Of a stretch of 64,000 nt of DNA, positions 1 through 9,725 are shown piece after piece; within the stretch, counting starts at the first letter, position 1, and the number at the start of each line of letters is the position of its first letter. Under the pieces are notes generated by a model. That model was not told where the DNA came from and did not search any database. It saw nothing but the letters and a program-made list of their open reading frames with translations. Source of the stretch: Kutzneria sp. CA-103260 (GTDB taxonomy: Bacteria; Actinomycetota; Actinomycetes; Mycobacteriales; Pseudonocardiaceae); the NCBI RefSeq assembly GCF_018263855.1, contig NZ_CP073318.1, forward strand, positions 9,610,001 to 9,674,000, read 5' to 3'. The position numbers and the translations under genes are program-made.

Positions 1-469
1 GGTTGGCCGGGCTCTCGACCAGGACCAGGCCGGTGTCCTCGCGGATGTCCCGTTTGAGCGAGTCCACGCTGGACCAGGTGACCTCGGTGCCGAGCAGGCC
101 GGTGGCCAGCACGTGGTCGGTGGTGCCGTACAGCGGCCGTACCGCGACGACGTGCCGTTTCCCTTGCGCGGCCACGGTGAGCAGGCAGGCCGACAGAGCG
201 GCCATGCCGGTCGCGAAGGCCACCGCCGACTCGGCGCCTTCCAGATTGGCCAGGGCCGTCTCGAACCGGCCGACCGTCGGATTGCCGACCCGGCCGTAGA
301 TCGGGCTCTCGCCCAGGTCCACGCCGGTGCCGGCGAGGTCGAGGCGGACCGCCTCGGCGTGGCTGTCGCGGGACGGGTAGGTGGTGGAGAGGTCGATCGG
401 GGCCGCGTGCAGGCCCAGGTCGGTCAGGTCCTCGCGGCCGGCGTGCACGGCCCTGGTGGTCAGCTCCAT
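1..469 (-). CDS. Cys/Met metabolism PLP-dependent enzyme (partial)
   Basis: N-terminal ~156 residues of a trans-sulfuration-family enzyme (cystathionine gamma-synthase/lyase or methionine gamma-lyase type); the rest lies beyond the window start. Visible family marks are the start ELTTRAVHAGRED, the segment PIYGRVGNPTVGRFE (the Y-x-R-x-x-NPT substrate/PLP phosphate region) and ATGMAALSA, which in this family binds PLP phosphate. The catalytic lysine is not in view, so the reaction cannot be fixed. The start chosen is the ATG at 469, which has AAGGA about 8 nt upstream; an in-frame ATG at 478 would sit on that site. It is transcribed away from the Lrp-type regulator starting at 530, a usual arrangement for a regulator controlling amino-acid catabolism. 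Family is secure, substrate is open. Confidence 0.85.
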   Translation of the reverse strand, partial: MELTTRAVHAGREDLTDLGLHAAPIDLSTTYPSRDSHAEAVRLDLAGTGVDLGESPIYGRVGNPTVGRFETALANLEGAESAVAFATGMAALSACLLTVAAQGKRHVVAVRPLYGTTDHVLATGLLGTEVTWSSVDSLKRDIREDTGLVLVESPAN

Positions 470-529
470 GGCCGTCATCCTTGGGTCAGGCACGGAGTAT
501 TGGTGGAAATCCCGTACTAGATTCGGCAC

Positions 530-1009
530 ATGGCCGATTCCGTGCGTCTCGATCCGGTTGATCTTGCCATTCTGCGAGAGTTGCAGAACGACGCCCGGAT
601 CACCAACAAGGAGCTCGCCGCCGCCGTCGGCGTCGCGCCGTCCACCTGCCTGGACCGGGTGGCCCGGCTGCGCTCGACCGGCGTCATCACCGGCACCATG
701 CTGCGGGTCGACGCCACCGCGCTCGGCCGGCCGTTGCAGGCGCTGCTGTTCATCCGCGTGCAGCCCCACCGCCGCGTGCTGGAGCCGTTCGTCAACCACG
801 CCCTGGCCCAGCCCGAGACCCGGGCTGTCTTCCATATCACCGGGGCTGACGACTTCATGGTGCACGTCGCCGCGGCCGGCGCCGCCGACCTGCAACGGCT
901 GGTGCTCGACGAGTTCACCGCCCGGCCCGAGGTCGCGCTGGTGCACACCACGCTGATCTTCCAGCAGTGGGAGGGCGGGCCGCTGCTGCCGCCTATGACT
1001 TCCGGCTGA
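530..1009 (+). CDS. Lrp/AsnC family transcriptional regulator
   Basis: 159 aa, normal length for the family. Residues ~5-65 form the winged helix-turn-helix (LDPVDLAILRELQND, then ITNKELAAAVGVAPSTCL), and ~70-150 form the RAM effector-binding domain (LFIRVQPHR, VFHITGADDFMVHVA). It probably controls the divergent PLP enzyme in response to an amino acid; this is inferred from position. No Shine-Dalgarno is visible before the ATG, while a TAGATT hexamer ends 6 nt upstream, so the mRNA may be leaderless. The 3' end overlaps the convergent MFS gene by 17 nt. The last 42 nt plus 15 nt beyond the stop are repeated near 2318-2368, upstream of the next plus-strand gene. Confidence 0.93.
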   Translation: MADSVRLDPVDLAILRELQNDARITNKELAAAVGVAPSTCLDRVARLRSTGVITGTMLRVDATALGRPLQALLFIRVQPHRRVLEPFVNHALAQPETRAVFHITGADDFMVHVAAAGAADLQRLVLDEFTARPEVALVHTTLIFQQWEGGPLLPPMTSG

Positions 1010-1024
1010 CTCGCCGGTCGGACC
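968..1024 (+). repeat. Direct repeat copy A (3' end of the Lrp gene)
   Basis: Encodes the tail WEGGPLLPPMTSG-stop of the Lrp-type regulator and continues 15 nt past the stop. It matches 2318-2368 at 46 of 51 aligned positions, counted by hand, with one 6-nt gap. The two copies flank the MFS gene. Confidence 0.75.
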
Positions 1025-2279
1025 GGGGAGCAATGCGCGTCGATCGCTCGCCGTCCCGGCGACGAGCACGCAGTCCGGCGGCTGCCAGCGGCACGAGTGC
1101 GATGGTCAGCACGGCCGAGACCACCAAGCCCCCTCGCGGCCCGACGCCCTGCACGAGCGGGCCGGACAGGGCGAGGCCGACCGGCGCGGCCAGCACGGAG
1201 CCCGCGGTCCACAACGTGATCACCGGTTGCTGCTCGTCCGGTGCGAGCATCCTCTGTACGAACGTGTAGACCACCGGGGTGAACGGCGCGTAGACCAGAC
1301 CGCCGACGAAGAACACGACCGCCGCGTACGGCACCGAAAGCGCGAAGGTCAGCAGCACCACGACGGCCGACCAGGCGGCGATGATCGAAATCAGCAGCCT
1401 ATGCTCGGGCAGCCGCCGCAGCGTGGTCGTCAGCGCCGCGCCGATCAACGCACCGACACCGAACGCGGTCCAGATCAGGCCGAGCGACACGCCGTCGCCC
1501 TGCAGCGGCCCGCGGACCAGCAGCGGCAACGCGATCTCCACCGGCATGTAGAACAGGTTGAAGCCGAACACCACCACCAGCAGCCGTGCGGCGACCGGGA
1601 CGCGGCGCAGGACACGCAAGCCGGATGCGGGCAGGCTCTCGCCGCTCACCGAGTCGGTCGTGGACGGCGTGACGAACACCGCCGCGGCCAGCAGGAGCAC
1701 CAGGCTGGCCCCGTCCACGAGCAGCGCGATCCCGGGATTGCGCACGGCGGCGAGCACCCCGCCGACCAACGGGCCGATCGCGTAGATCGCCAGGCTGGCG
1801 CTGGTGCCGAGCAGGCCGTTGGCGGCCAGTCGGCCCTCCGCCGGCACGATCGCGGTCACCATCAGCCGGCGGGCGCTCATGCCGACCATCCGGAACACCG
1901 AGCCGATCAGCAGCCCGCAGATCAGCACCGGCAGTGTGAGCGCGTCCGCCATGGCGAGCAGCCCCAGTGCGGCCAGCATGCCGCCGCGCAGCAGGCAGTC
2001 CGCGATGATCAGCGCGCGTGGCGGGATGCGCAGCCTGGTCAGGCCGATGGCGAAGGCCAGCGCGGTCGCCAGCACGTACGGCGAGGCCTCGACCGCCGAG
2101 ATGGCCAGCGGCGCGGGCACTCCGCCATGGATGCGCAGGGTCAGCAACGGCAGCGCCGTAATGATCATTCCGTCGCCCACGTTGGACACGACGTCACCGG
2201 TGAGCAGCGCGCTGACCTTGAAGTCCCGCAGCACCCGCCAGTACGACCAGGGCTGGCTCTCGTTCGCCATGGCGGCCAT
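993..2279 (-). CDS. MFS transporter
   Basis: 428 aa with about 12 hydrophobic segments (for example LLTGDVVSNVGDGMIITALP, LATALAFAIGL, LFYMPVEIALPLLV, AAVVFFVGGLVYAPFTPVV). The N-terminal pattern resembles the MFS_3 / macrolide-efflux type. It is probably a drug or metabolite exporter; substrate is unknown. The start is the ATG at 2279 with GGAGG 8 nt upstream; this Shine-Dalgarno lies in one arm of a perfect 9-bp inverted repeat (2286-2305). The last codons lie antisense to the end of the Lrp gene. The gene sits between two copies of the Lrp gene's 3' end, hinting at insertion or segmental duplication. Confidence 0.88.
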   Translation of the reverse strand: MAAMANESQPWSYWRVLRDFKVSALLTGDVVSNVGDGMIITALPLLTLRIHGGVPAPLAISAVEASPYVLATALAFAIGLTRLRIPPRALIIADCLLRGGMLAALGLLAMADALTLPVLICGLLIGSVFRMVGMSARRLMVTAIVPAEGRLAANGLLGTSASLAIYAIGPLVGGVLAAVRNPGIALLVDGASLVLLLAAAVFVTPSTTDSVSGESLPASGLRVLRRVPVAARLLVVVFGFNLFYMPVEIALPLLVRGPLQGDGVSLGLIWTAFGVGALIGAALTTTLRRLPEHRLLISIIAAWSAVVVLLTFALSVPYAAVVFFVGGLVYAPFTPVVYTFVQRMLAPDEQQPVITLWTAGSVLAAPVGLALSGPLVQGVGPRGGLVVSAVLTIALVPLAAAGLRARRRDGERSTRIAPRSDRRVSRKS

Positions 2280-2285
2280 TGTCGA

Positions 2286-2305
2286 ACCTCCAGCGGGCTG
2301 GAGGT
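2286..2305. promoter_or_regulatory. Inverted repeat covering the MFS ribosome-binding site
   Basis: Perfect 9-bp arms ACCTCCAGC and GCTGGAGGT with a 2-nt spacer, immediately upstream of the MFS start. In the transcript, the GGAGG ribosome-binding site would pair with an exact anti-sequence, so the hairpin could limit translation. It could equally be a protein-binding operator. Confidence 0.5.
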
Positions 2306-2317
2306 CCAGTCGGACGG

Positions 2318-2368
2318 TGGGAAGGCGGGCCGCCGCCTACCACTTCCGGTTGACCCGCCGGTCGGACC
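2318..2368 (+). repeat. Direct repeat copy B (orphan Lrp-gene tail)
   Basis: Read in the matching frame it encodes WEGGPPPTTSG-stop (2318-2353), the counterpart of the regulator's C-terminus, followed by 15 matching non-coding bases. No Lrp coding sequence precedes it; it is an orphan fragment upstream of the M1 peptidase. Confidence 0.7.
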
Positions 2369-2414
2369 TGAGAGTGACGCACGCTGATCATCGCCGGCCC
2401 TAACTTCGGGCCAC

Positions 2415-3851
2415 ATGAGGGTTTTGCTCATCGCAGCGGCAGTGATGTTGGGTGTGGCCGGCACCGCGGCGGCCGCCCCGCCGACCACCGGCGCCCCGAA
2501 CCTGGGGGACCGGCTGTTCCCGGACCTCGGCAACGGCGGCTACGACGCCCAGTCCTACGACGTCAGCTACGACTACCGGCCTGGCGTGACGACCATGGAC
2601 TCCTCGGTCGTGATGCGGGCGCGGGCCACCCAGGCGCTGTCCTCGTTCAGCCTCGACGCGCTGGTGGCGAAGATCGGCTCCGTCACCGTCGACGGCCGGC
2701 CGGCGGCCTTCCGCACCGCGGGCGAGAAGCTCTTCGTCACGCCGGCTGCCCCGGTTCGCGACCACGCCCTGTTCGACGTGCGGATCGAGTACACCTCGGA
2801 CCGCAAGCTCGACCCGCCCTCGCCCACAGTGCGCGTGCCACCGGGCATGGACTGGCCGATCAAGGCGTGGATCAACACCCCCGACGGCTTCGGCTTCATG
2901 GGCCAGCCGGACCGGGCCCACTTGTTCTTCCCCGCCAACGACTATCCCGGCGACAAGGCCCGATTCACCTTCCGTGTCACCACTCCCAGCGACCTGACCG
3001 CGGTCGCCAACGGCTCGCTGGTGTCGAAGGACCTATCCGGCGACCGGACCACCTACGTGTGGCGCACCGCCTCCGACATCCCGACCGACATCACCCAGGT
3101 CGCCGTGGGCAAGTTCCGCGAGATCGACCAGACCGGCCCGCACGGGCTGCCCGTGCAGAGCTTCCTGCCCGCGTCGCTGACCGGCGGCGACGATCTCGTG
3201 CGGCAGACGCCGGCCCAGATCGCCTGGTTGGAGAAGACCCTCGGCCTGCCGTTCCCGTTCCAGCGCTACGGGGTGCTCGGCCTGGACAGCGACTACGACG
3301 GCGTGGCGCTGGAGACCGCCACCATGTCGACCTTCGCCGCCGCCACCTTCGTCCAGCCGGCCGACCAGGTCACGCCGGTGATGGTGCATGAGCTGACCCA
3401 CCAGTACTTCGGCGACTCCGTCTCCGTGGGCAGCTGGGACGACATGTGGCTCAGCGAGGGGCATGCCACCTACTACCAGATGCTCTTCTCCGCCCAGCAA
3501 CGGAACATCACCTTCGCCGACAACATGAAGAGCCTCTACGCCGAGGACGCCGACCAGCGCTCCACCTGGGGCCCGCCGGCCCACATGCGCAACGCCGGCG
3601 CCACCCTCGTCGGCTCCGACGCCGCCGGCGCCCTCACCCTGTTCGCCCTGCACGAGCTGGTCGGCGAGCAGACCTTCCAGCGCATCGAGCAGACCTTCTA
3701 CACCCAGTTCCACGGCCGCTCCGCGCACACCCAGGACTACATCGACGTCGCCAACCGGGTCGCCGGCCGCGACCTCACGTCGTTCCTGACGGCCTGGCTG
3801 TACGGAACGGCCACGCCGGCCATGCCCGGTCATCCAGACTGGAAGGCATGA
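2415..3851 (+). CDS. Secreted M1-family zinc aminopeptidase
   Basis: 478 aa. Residues 1-21 form a signal peptide (MRVLLIAAAVMLGVAGTAAA). The zinc site is complete: HELTH at 325-329 and the third ligand E348 in WLSEGH, giving HExxH-18-E as in family M1. The GAMEN substrate motif appears as GVALET. The protein is short for M1 (often 600-900 aa): it has the N-terminal beta domain and catalytic domain but no long C-terminal helical domain. It should trim N-terminal residues from extracellular peptides. Its stop overlaps the next start by 4 nt (ATGA), so the two are translationally coupled. Confidence 0.92.
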   Translation: MRVLLIAAAVMLGVAGTAAAAPPTTGAPNLGDRLFPDLGNGGYDAQSYDVSYDYRPGVTTMDSSVVMRARATQALSSFSLDALVAKIGSVTVDGRPAAFRTAGEKLFVTPAAPVRDHALFDVRIEYTSDRKLDPPSPTVRVPPGMDWPIKAWINTPDGFGFMGQPDRAHLFFPANDYPGDKARFTFRVTTPSDLTAVANGSLVSKDLSGDRTTYVWRTASDIPTDITQVAVGKFREIDQTGPHGLPVQSFLPASLTGGDDLVRQTPAQIAWLEKTLGLPFPFQRYGVLGLDSDYDGVALETATMSTFAAATFVQPADQVTPVMVHELTHQYFGDSVSVGSWDDMWLSEGHATYYQMLFSAQQRNITFADNMKSLYAEDADQRSTWGPPAHMRNAGATLVGSDAAGALTLFALHELVGEQTFQRIEQTFYTQFHGRSAHTQDYIDVANRVAGRDLTSFLTAWLYGTATPAMPGHPDWKA

Positions 3852-4264
3852 CCGACCTCGACGTCGACGAGTTCCTCGCGCAGCCGCTCACCGCTCGCAT
3901 CGCCACCAACGGGCCGACTGTGCGTCCGGTTTGGTACCTCTGGGAAGACGGAGTTTTCTGGCTGCTCAGCGGTCCTTGGGCCAAGCTGTTGTCCCGGGTG
4001 CGCGAGGATCCTCGGGTCGCGCTGGTCATCGACGTCTGTGACGTGACCACCGGCCTCACCCGCCAGGTCATCGCCCGCGGCAAGGCCACCGTGGAACCGT
4101 TCGACGTCGCTCGGGGCCGCCGCAAGCTCACCCGCTACCTCGGCCCCGACGAGTCCTTGTGGGACAACCGTTTCCGCCGTTACCTGCACGACGACGTCGG
4201 CACGGTCTGGCTCCGCCTGGTGCCGGAGTCATTGCAGGCCAACGATTTGAGCTACTCGGTCTGA
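3848..4264 (+). CDS. Pyridoxamine 5'-phosphate oxidase-like (PNPOx/FMN-binding split barrel) protein
   Basis: 138 aa, typical of small actinobacterial PNPOx-like proteins, many of which bind F420 or FMN. Visible features: start DVDEFLAQPLTARIATNG, then VRPVWYLWEDGVFWLLS, then VREDPRVALVID and an IARGKATVEPFD strand, the usual split-barrel order. The cofactor cannot be told from sequence by eye. The ATG overlaps the M1 peptidase stop by 4 nt and has GGAAGG just upstream. Its end overlaps the convergent MarR gene by 13 nt. Confidence 0.8.
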   Translation: MTDLDVDEFLAQPLTARIATNGPTVRPVWYLWEDGVFWLLSGPWAKLLSRVREDPRVALVIDVCDVTTGLTRQVIARGKATVEPFDVARGRRKLTRYLGPDESLWDNRFRRYLHDDVGTVWLRLVPESLQANDLSYSV

Positions 4265-4728
4265 TCCGCGTCGCCGAGTTGTTGCGCCATCGTGTGCATG
4301 GCGGCGTTGAGCGCCGCCATCACACGCGCGCAGGCCTCGATGTCCCGTGGGTCGAGCGTTTCGGCAACCGGCGCCAGCAACTTCGTCTCCTCGGCCAGGA
4401 TTCGGTCGAACAGCTCCCGGCCGGCCGCGCTGAGCCGGAGCAGGCGTGATCGGCGGTGCGCCGGGTTGGGCACGAACTCGATCAGTCCTCGCTCGTGCAC
4501 CGCGTCGGCGAGCCGTTGCACGACCTGGCGGGGCAGCAGCAGCGACCGGCCGATCTGCGGCACCGTGCTCTCGCCGGTGGCGTTCAACACCTCCATGATC
4601 GCGCGTTCCGGCAGCGACAGGCCGATCTCCGCCGTCACCTCGCCCAGCACCTTCGCGGTGGACGTCTGCAGCGGGCGCAGCGTGAACAGCACTGCGTGGA
4701 GGTGGTCGGCCCCGGACATGGCAGTCAT
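4252..4728 (-). CDS. MarR family transcriptional regulator
   Basis: 158 aa from the chosen start. The central region (ALPERAIMEVLNATGEST, then VPQIGRSLLLPRQVVQRL) is the MarR winged helix-turn-helix, followed by a wing and a C-terminal dimer helix (EACARVMAALNAAMHTMAQQ). An ATG at 4764 is also in frame but falls inside the operator, so the ATG at 4728 (or 4719) is preferred; no clear ribosome-binding site precedes either. It is divergent from the glycosyltransferase gene at 4837, with two palindromes between them, the classic layout for an autorepressor that also represses its neighbour. Confidence 0.9.
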   Translation of the reverse strand: MTAMSGADHLHAVLFTLRPLQTSTAKVLGEVTAEIGLSLPERAIMEVLNATGESTVPQIGRSLLLPRQVVQRLADAVHERGLIEFVPNPAHRRSRLLRLSAAGRELFDRILAEETKLLAPVAETLDPRDIEACARVMAALNAAMHTMAQQLGDADQTE

Positions 4729-4742
4729 GGTGCCATGACGGC

Positions 4743-4784
4743 AAGATGACACTTCTAGTGTCATCTTGACACTCTGAGTGTCAA
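4743..4784. promoter_or_regulatory. Twin palindromic operator, probably for the MarR regulator
   Basis: Two palindromes overlapping by 2 nt. The first (4743-4767) has 11-bp perfect arms around TCT; its core is TGACACT-TCT-AGTGTCA. The second (4766-4784) has 9-bp perfect arms around one base, TTGACACTC-T-GAGTGTCAA. They share the half-site TGACACT/AGTGTCA, and their centres (4755 and 4775) are 20 bp apart, about two helical turns, so two dimers could bind one DNA face. Confidence 0.85.
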
Positions 4785-4836
4785 CGTGTCACGGTGGAGG
4801 AGGCCGCGAACCACGCGGACGGCAAGGGGGAAGACG

Positions 4837-6072
4837 ATGGCGCGGATAGTGATCCTGACGGTCGGCACTCGTGGTGACGTGGCGCCCCTGATCGGGCTGG
4901 GCGCGGCGCTCCAGGCCGCCGGGCACCAGGTCCGGGTGACCGTCACCGAACGCCTCGCCGGCCTAGCGGCGGACGCCGGCCTGGATTTCCACCGGCTCGA
5001 CACCGATCCGACCGACCTCCAGGGCACCGAGCGGGCCCGGGCGGCCCAGCGGCCGGGCGCGCGGGGGACCGCGTCGTTGTTCCGGCTGGCCGCCCAGGAG
5101 ATGGGGCGGCAGGTGCCGGCGATGCGCGCCGCCGCCCGCGATGCCGACATCGTGCTGTGCACGTTCGGGACCGTGCCCATGGCGATCCCCATCGCCGAGG
5201 CCAACGCGGTGCCCTGCCTGGTGGTTCCGCTCCAGATTGCCGACCCGACCCGGGAGTTCGGGCCGGCCTTTCTTGGCGGCCGCGATCTCGGCCCCTGGCT
5301 GAACCGGGCGGTCCCGAAGCTGGCCGGCCGGCTGGGGTATCGACTCTTCGCCGGGTTCACCCGTGAGCTGCGCGCCGAACTCGGACTGCCGCCCGAGGCG
5401 GCCCCCGGCTACCGCCCGGGCACGCTGCCCCTCCTGTACGGGGTCTCGCCCACGGTGGTGCGTCAGCCGGCGGACTGGCCCGACAACATCCGCGTGGCCG
5501 GCTACTGGTGGCTGCCCCGGCCGAGCGGCTGGCGGCCGGCCGCGGACCTGGAGCGGTTCCTCGCCGCCGGGCCGCCGCCGGTGTACCTAGGCTTCGGCAG
5601 CGTCGACGTCGGCAAGGCCGAAGCGATTGGCCGCACGGTGCGCGAGGCCATCGACCGTACCGGCCTTCGGGTGGTGGTGCAGCGCGGATGGATGGGCCTG
5701 GATGTCAACGGCGACAACGTCTTCACCATCGACGACGTCCCGCACGACTGGCTGTTCGAGCGGGTTGCCGCCGCGGTCCACCATGCCGGCGCGGGCACCA
5801 CGGCCGCCGCGCTGCGGGCCGGCATCCCGTCGGTGCCGGTGCCGTTCCTGTACGACCAGCGGTTCTGGGCCCGCCGGCTGGTCGACCTCGGCACGGCGCC
5901 CGACGCGATCCCGGCCGAGCGGCTGTCCGCGCACCGCCTGGCCGCCGCGATCACCAGCGCTGCCACCGAATCCCGCTTCGCGCGGGCCGCGACGGCGATC
6001 GCCGGGCGCATCGCCGAGGAGGACGGCGTCGCCCCGGTTCTAGCCGCCATCGACCGCCTCGTCCCGGCCTGA
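4837..6072 (+). CDS. GT1-family (GT-B fold) glycosyltransferase
   Basis: 411 aa. N-terminal GT-B domain begins ARIVILTVGTRGDVAPLIGL, the usual start of sterol/macrolide-type UGTs. The C-terminal nucleotide-sugar site shows GFGSVDVGKAE and VHHAGAGTTAAALRAGIPSV, the H-x-AG-x-GT motif that binds the diphosphate, followed by PFLYDQRFWARRL. The ATG at 4837 has AAGGGGG 6 nt upstream; an upstream GTG at 4786 lies next to the operator and is rejected. It likely glycosylates a small lipophilic molecule, such as an antibiotic or a substrate to be detoxified; control by MarR fits that. Acceptor unknown. Confidence 0.9.
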   Translation: MARIVILTVGTRGDVAPLIGLGAALQAAGHQVRVTVTERLAGLAADAGLDFHRLDTDPTDLQGTERARAAQRPGARGTASLFRLAAQEMGRQVPAMRAAARDADIVLCTFGTVPMAIPIAEANAVPCLVVPLQIADPTREFGPAFLGGRDLGPWLNRAVPKLAGRLGYRLFAGFTRELRAELGLPPEAAPGYRPGTLPLLYGVSPTVVRQPADWPDNIRVAGYWWLPRPSGWRPAADLERFLAAGPPPVYLGFGSVDVGKAEAIGRTVREAIDRTGLRVVVQRGWMGLDVNGDNVFTIDDVPHDWLFERVAAAVHHAGAGTTAAALRAGIPSVPVPFLYDQRFWARRLVDLGTAPDAIPAERLSAHRLAAAITSAATESRFARAATAIAGRIAEEDGVAPVLAAIDRLVPA

Positions 6073-6082
6073 ACGTGACGAA

Positions 6083-6109
6083 GCCCCGCCGACCAGGGGG
6101 CGGCGGGGC
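6083..6109. terminator. Hairpin between convergent genes
   Basis: Arms GCCCCGCCG and CGGCGGGGC (9 bp, perfect) around a 9-nt loop, located between the glycosyltransferase stop and sdhB. No T-run follows, as is common in high-GC actinomycetes; it could serve both directions. Confidence 0.6.
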
Positions 6110-6128
6110 CTCGACGGTGTCGTGCCGG

Positions 6129-6928
6129 TCAGACGCGCTTGAACAGCAGGGCGCGCTTGACCTCCTGGATGGCCTTGGTGACCTGGATGCCACGGGGGCA
6201 GGCGTCGGTGCAGTTGAAGGTGGTGCGGCAGCGCCACACGCCGTCGACGTCGTTGAGGATGTCCAGGCGCTCCTCGGCGCCGTCGTCCCGGCTGTCGAAG
6301 ATGAAGCGGTGCGCGTTGACGATCGCCGCCGGGCCGAAGTAGGAGCCCTCGGTCCAGTACACCGGGCACGACGTGGTGCAGCAGGCGCACAGGATGCACT
6401 TGGTGGTGTCGTCGAACCGGGCCCGGTCGGCGGCCGACTGGATGCGCTCGCGGGTCGGCTCGTGGCCCGTCGTCATCAGGTACGGCTTGACGGCGCGGAA
6501 CGCCTCGAAGAAGGGCTCCATGTCGACCAGCAGGTCCTTGTGCACCGGCAGGCCCTTGATCGGCTCCATGGTGATGGTGGTCGGCTTTCCGTTGCCGGCC
6601 AACAGATCCTTCACCAGCACCTTGCAGGCCAGCCGGTTGACGCCGTTGATGCGCATGGCGTCGGAGCCGCAGACGCCGTGGGCGCAGGAGCGGCGGAAGG
6701 TCAGCGACCCGTCGACGTACCACTTGATGTAGTGCAGCACGTTGAGGACCCGGTCGCTGGGCAGCGCCGGCACCTCGAACGACTGCCAGCGCGGCCCAGC
6801 AGGATCGGACTCCGTGTCGAACTCCGGGTTGAACCGGCGGATCTGCACGGTGATGGTGACCGCGCCGGGCGGCACCGGCGGCTGCGAGCCGCGGGAACCC
6901 GAGGGCGCGGTTTCGGTGGTCGCGGTCA

Positions 6929-6929
<1 letters not shown>
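6129..6929 (-). CDS. sdhB: Succinate dehydrogenase iron-sulfur subunit
   Basis: 266 aa. Electron-transfer subunit of respiratory complex II, carrying electrons from SdhA FAD to quinone. The [2Fe-2S] site reads SCAHGVCGSDAM with a later Cys in RLACK; the Asp in CGSD is also seen in well-studied SdhB proteins. The [4Fe-4S]/[3Fe-4S] cysteines are in CILCACCTTSCPVYW and CRTTFNCTDACPRGI. A Pro-rich N-terminus of about 25 residues precedes the ferredoxin domain. The start codon overlaps the sdhA stop by 1 nt. Last gene of the sdhCDAB operon. Confidence 0.97.
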
Positions 6930-8683
<1,754 letters not shown>

Positions 8684-8701
8684 GTCCGGCGTCTCCCGCG
8701 G

Positions 8702-9112
8702 TCAGCCGCTGATGTTCGGGTCGAAGGTGAAGATCACGAAGCTGCCCAGCGCCAGGATCAGCGCCATGGACACGTACAGCAGGATCTTCAGCCAGAACCG
8801 GGTGGCGTCCTTGCGCGCGTAGTCGTTGATCACGGTGCGCAGGCCGTTGCCGCCGTGCAGCTCGGCCAGCCACAGCATGGACAGGTCCCAGAACTGCCAG
8901 AACGGCGAGGACCAGCGGCCGGCCACGAAGGCGAAGTTGATCCGGTGCACGCCGCCGTCGAGGATGTTCATGATGAACAGGTGCCCGAGCACCAGCACGA
9001 TCAGCGCGAGGCCGGACAGCCGCATGAACAGCCAGCTGTAGAGCTCGAAGTTGCTGCGGCGGGCCGAGCGGCGGCGCGGGCTGCGCGGCGCGGCGAGGTC
9101 GAGGGTGCTCAT
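8702..9112 (-). CDS. sdhD: Succinate dehydrogenase membrane anchor subunit
   Basis: 136 aa with three membrane segments (~27-50, ~70-90, ~103-128) and the conserved elements FMRLSGLALIVLVLGHLF and ELHGGNGLRTVINDY. Anchors SdhAB to the membrane and helps bind quinone and haem. The ATG at 9112 lies one base after the sdhC stop, so it was chosen over the GTG at 9124 that would overlap sdhC. A basic N-terminus (RSPRRRSARRS) precedes the first membrane segment. Confidence 0.93.
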   Translation of the reverse strand: MSTLDLAAPRSPRRRSARRSNFELYSWLFMRLSGLALIVLVLGHLFIMNILDGGVHRINFAFVAGRWSSPFWQFWDLSMLWLAELHGGNGLRTVINDYARKDATRFWLKILLYVSMALILALGSFVIFTFDPNISG

Positions 9113-9113
9113 G

Positions 9114-9557
9114 TCAGTTGCCACCGCCGAAGACCGTGATGAAGCTGCGCTGGAGCATGAAGTACGCGCCGGGGATCATCACGACCACCCAGATCACGAT
9201 GATCGCCCACAGCATCGGGCGCTGGAAGCGCGGGCCCTTGGCCCAGAAGTCGACCAGCATGATGCGGATGCCGTTGAGCGCGTGGTAGAGCACCGCCGCG
9301 ACCAGGCCGAGCTCCAACAGGTTGACGAGCGGGTTCTTGTAGAGCTCGATCACCTTGTCGTAGGCGTTCGGCGAGACCCGAACGACCGCGGTGTCCAACA
9401 CGTGCGCGAACAGGAAGAAGAAGGTCAGCACCCCGGTGATCCGGTGGGCCACCCAGGACCACATGCCCAGATCGCCGCGGTAGACGGTGCTACCGCGCCG
9501 GCTGCTGCCCCCTGTTCCCTCTGCTGCGCCCGTCGGCGGGGCGGTGGTACTGGCCAT
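9114..9557 (-). CDS. sdhC: Succinate dehydrogenase cytochrome b556 subunit
   Basis: 147 aa with three membrane segments. Family signatures are YRGDLGMWSWVAHRITGVL at the N-terminal side (the S-x-x-HRxTG element), HVLDTAVVR as a haem-ligand region, and YHALNGIRIMLVD. First gene of the operon. The ATG at 9557 is chosen: GGAGG lies about 11 nt upstream and the N-terminus matches the family, whereas an in-frame start at 9614 only adds an unrelated leader. Confidence 0.93.
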   Translation of the reverse strand: MASTTAPPTGAAEGTGGSSRRGSTVYRGDLGMWSWVAHRITGVLTFFFLFAHVLDTAVVRVSPNAYDKVIELYKNPLVNLLELGLVAAVLYHALNGIRIMLVDFWAKGPRFQRPMLWAIIVIWVVVMIPGAYFMLQRSFITVFGGGN

Positions 9558-9655
9558 GGTGCGGGTGGCCTCCAGCGTCAGTGGTGGGCACGGCCCCAAG
9601 GCGTGCGGCAGCACGGGGCCTTGACCCTCCGGATGCTAGACCGGCGGTCTGTTCC

Positions 9656-9676
9656 CGGCCCAACGGCGACGGGCCG
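9656..9676 (-). terminator. Weak hairpin after the endonuclease V gene
   Basis: Arms CGGCCC and GGGCCG (6 bp) around a 9-nt loop, about 50 nt beyond the stop of the minus-strand operon at 9726. Possible terminator; it also lies upstream of sdhC, so a role in the sdh leader is not excluded. Confidence 0.35.
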
Positions 9677-9725
9677 TCTGTGATCGATGAGACACGCAGT
9701 GGTGTGGTCCAGGCCGCTTTAACGA

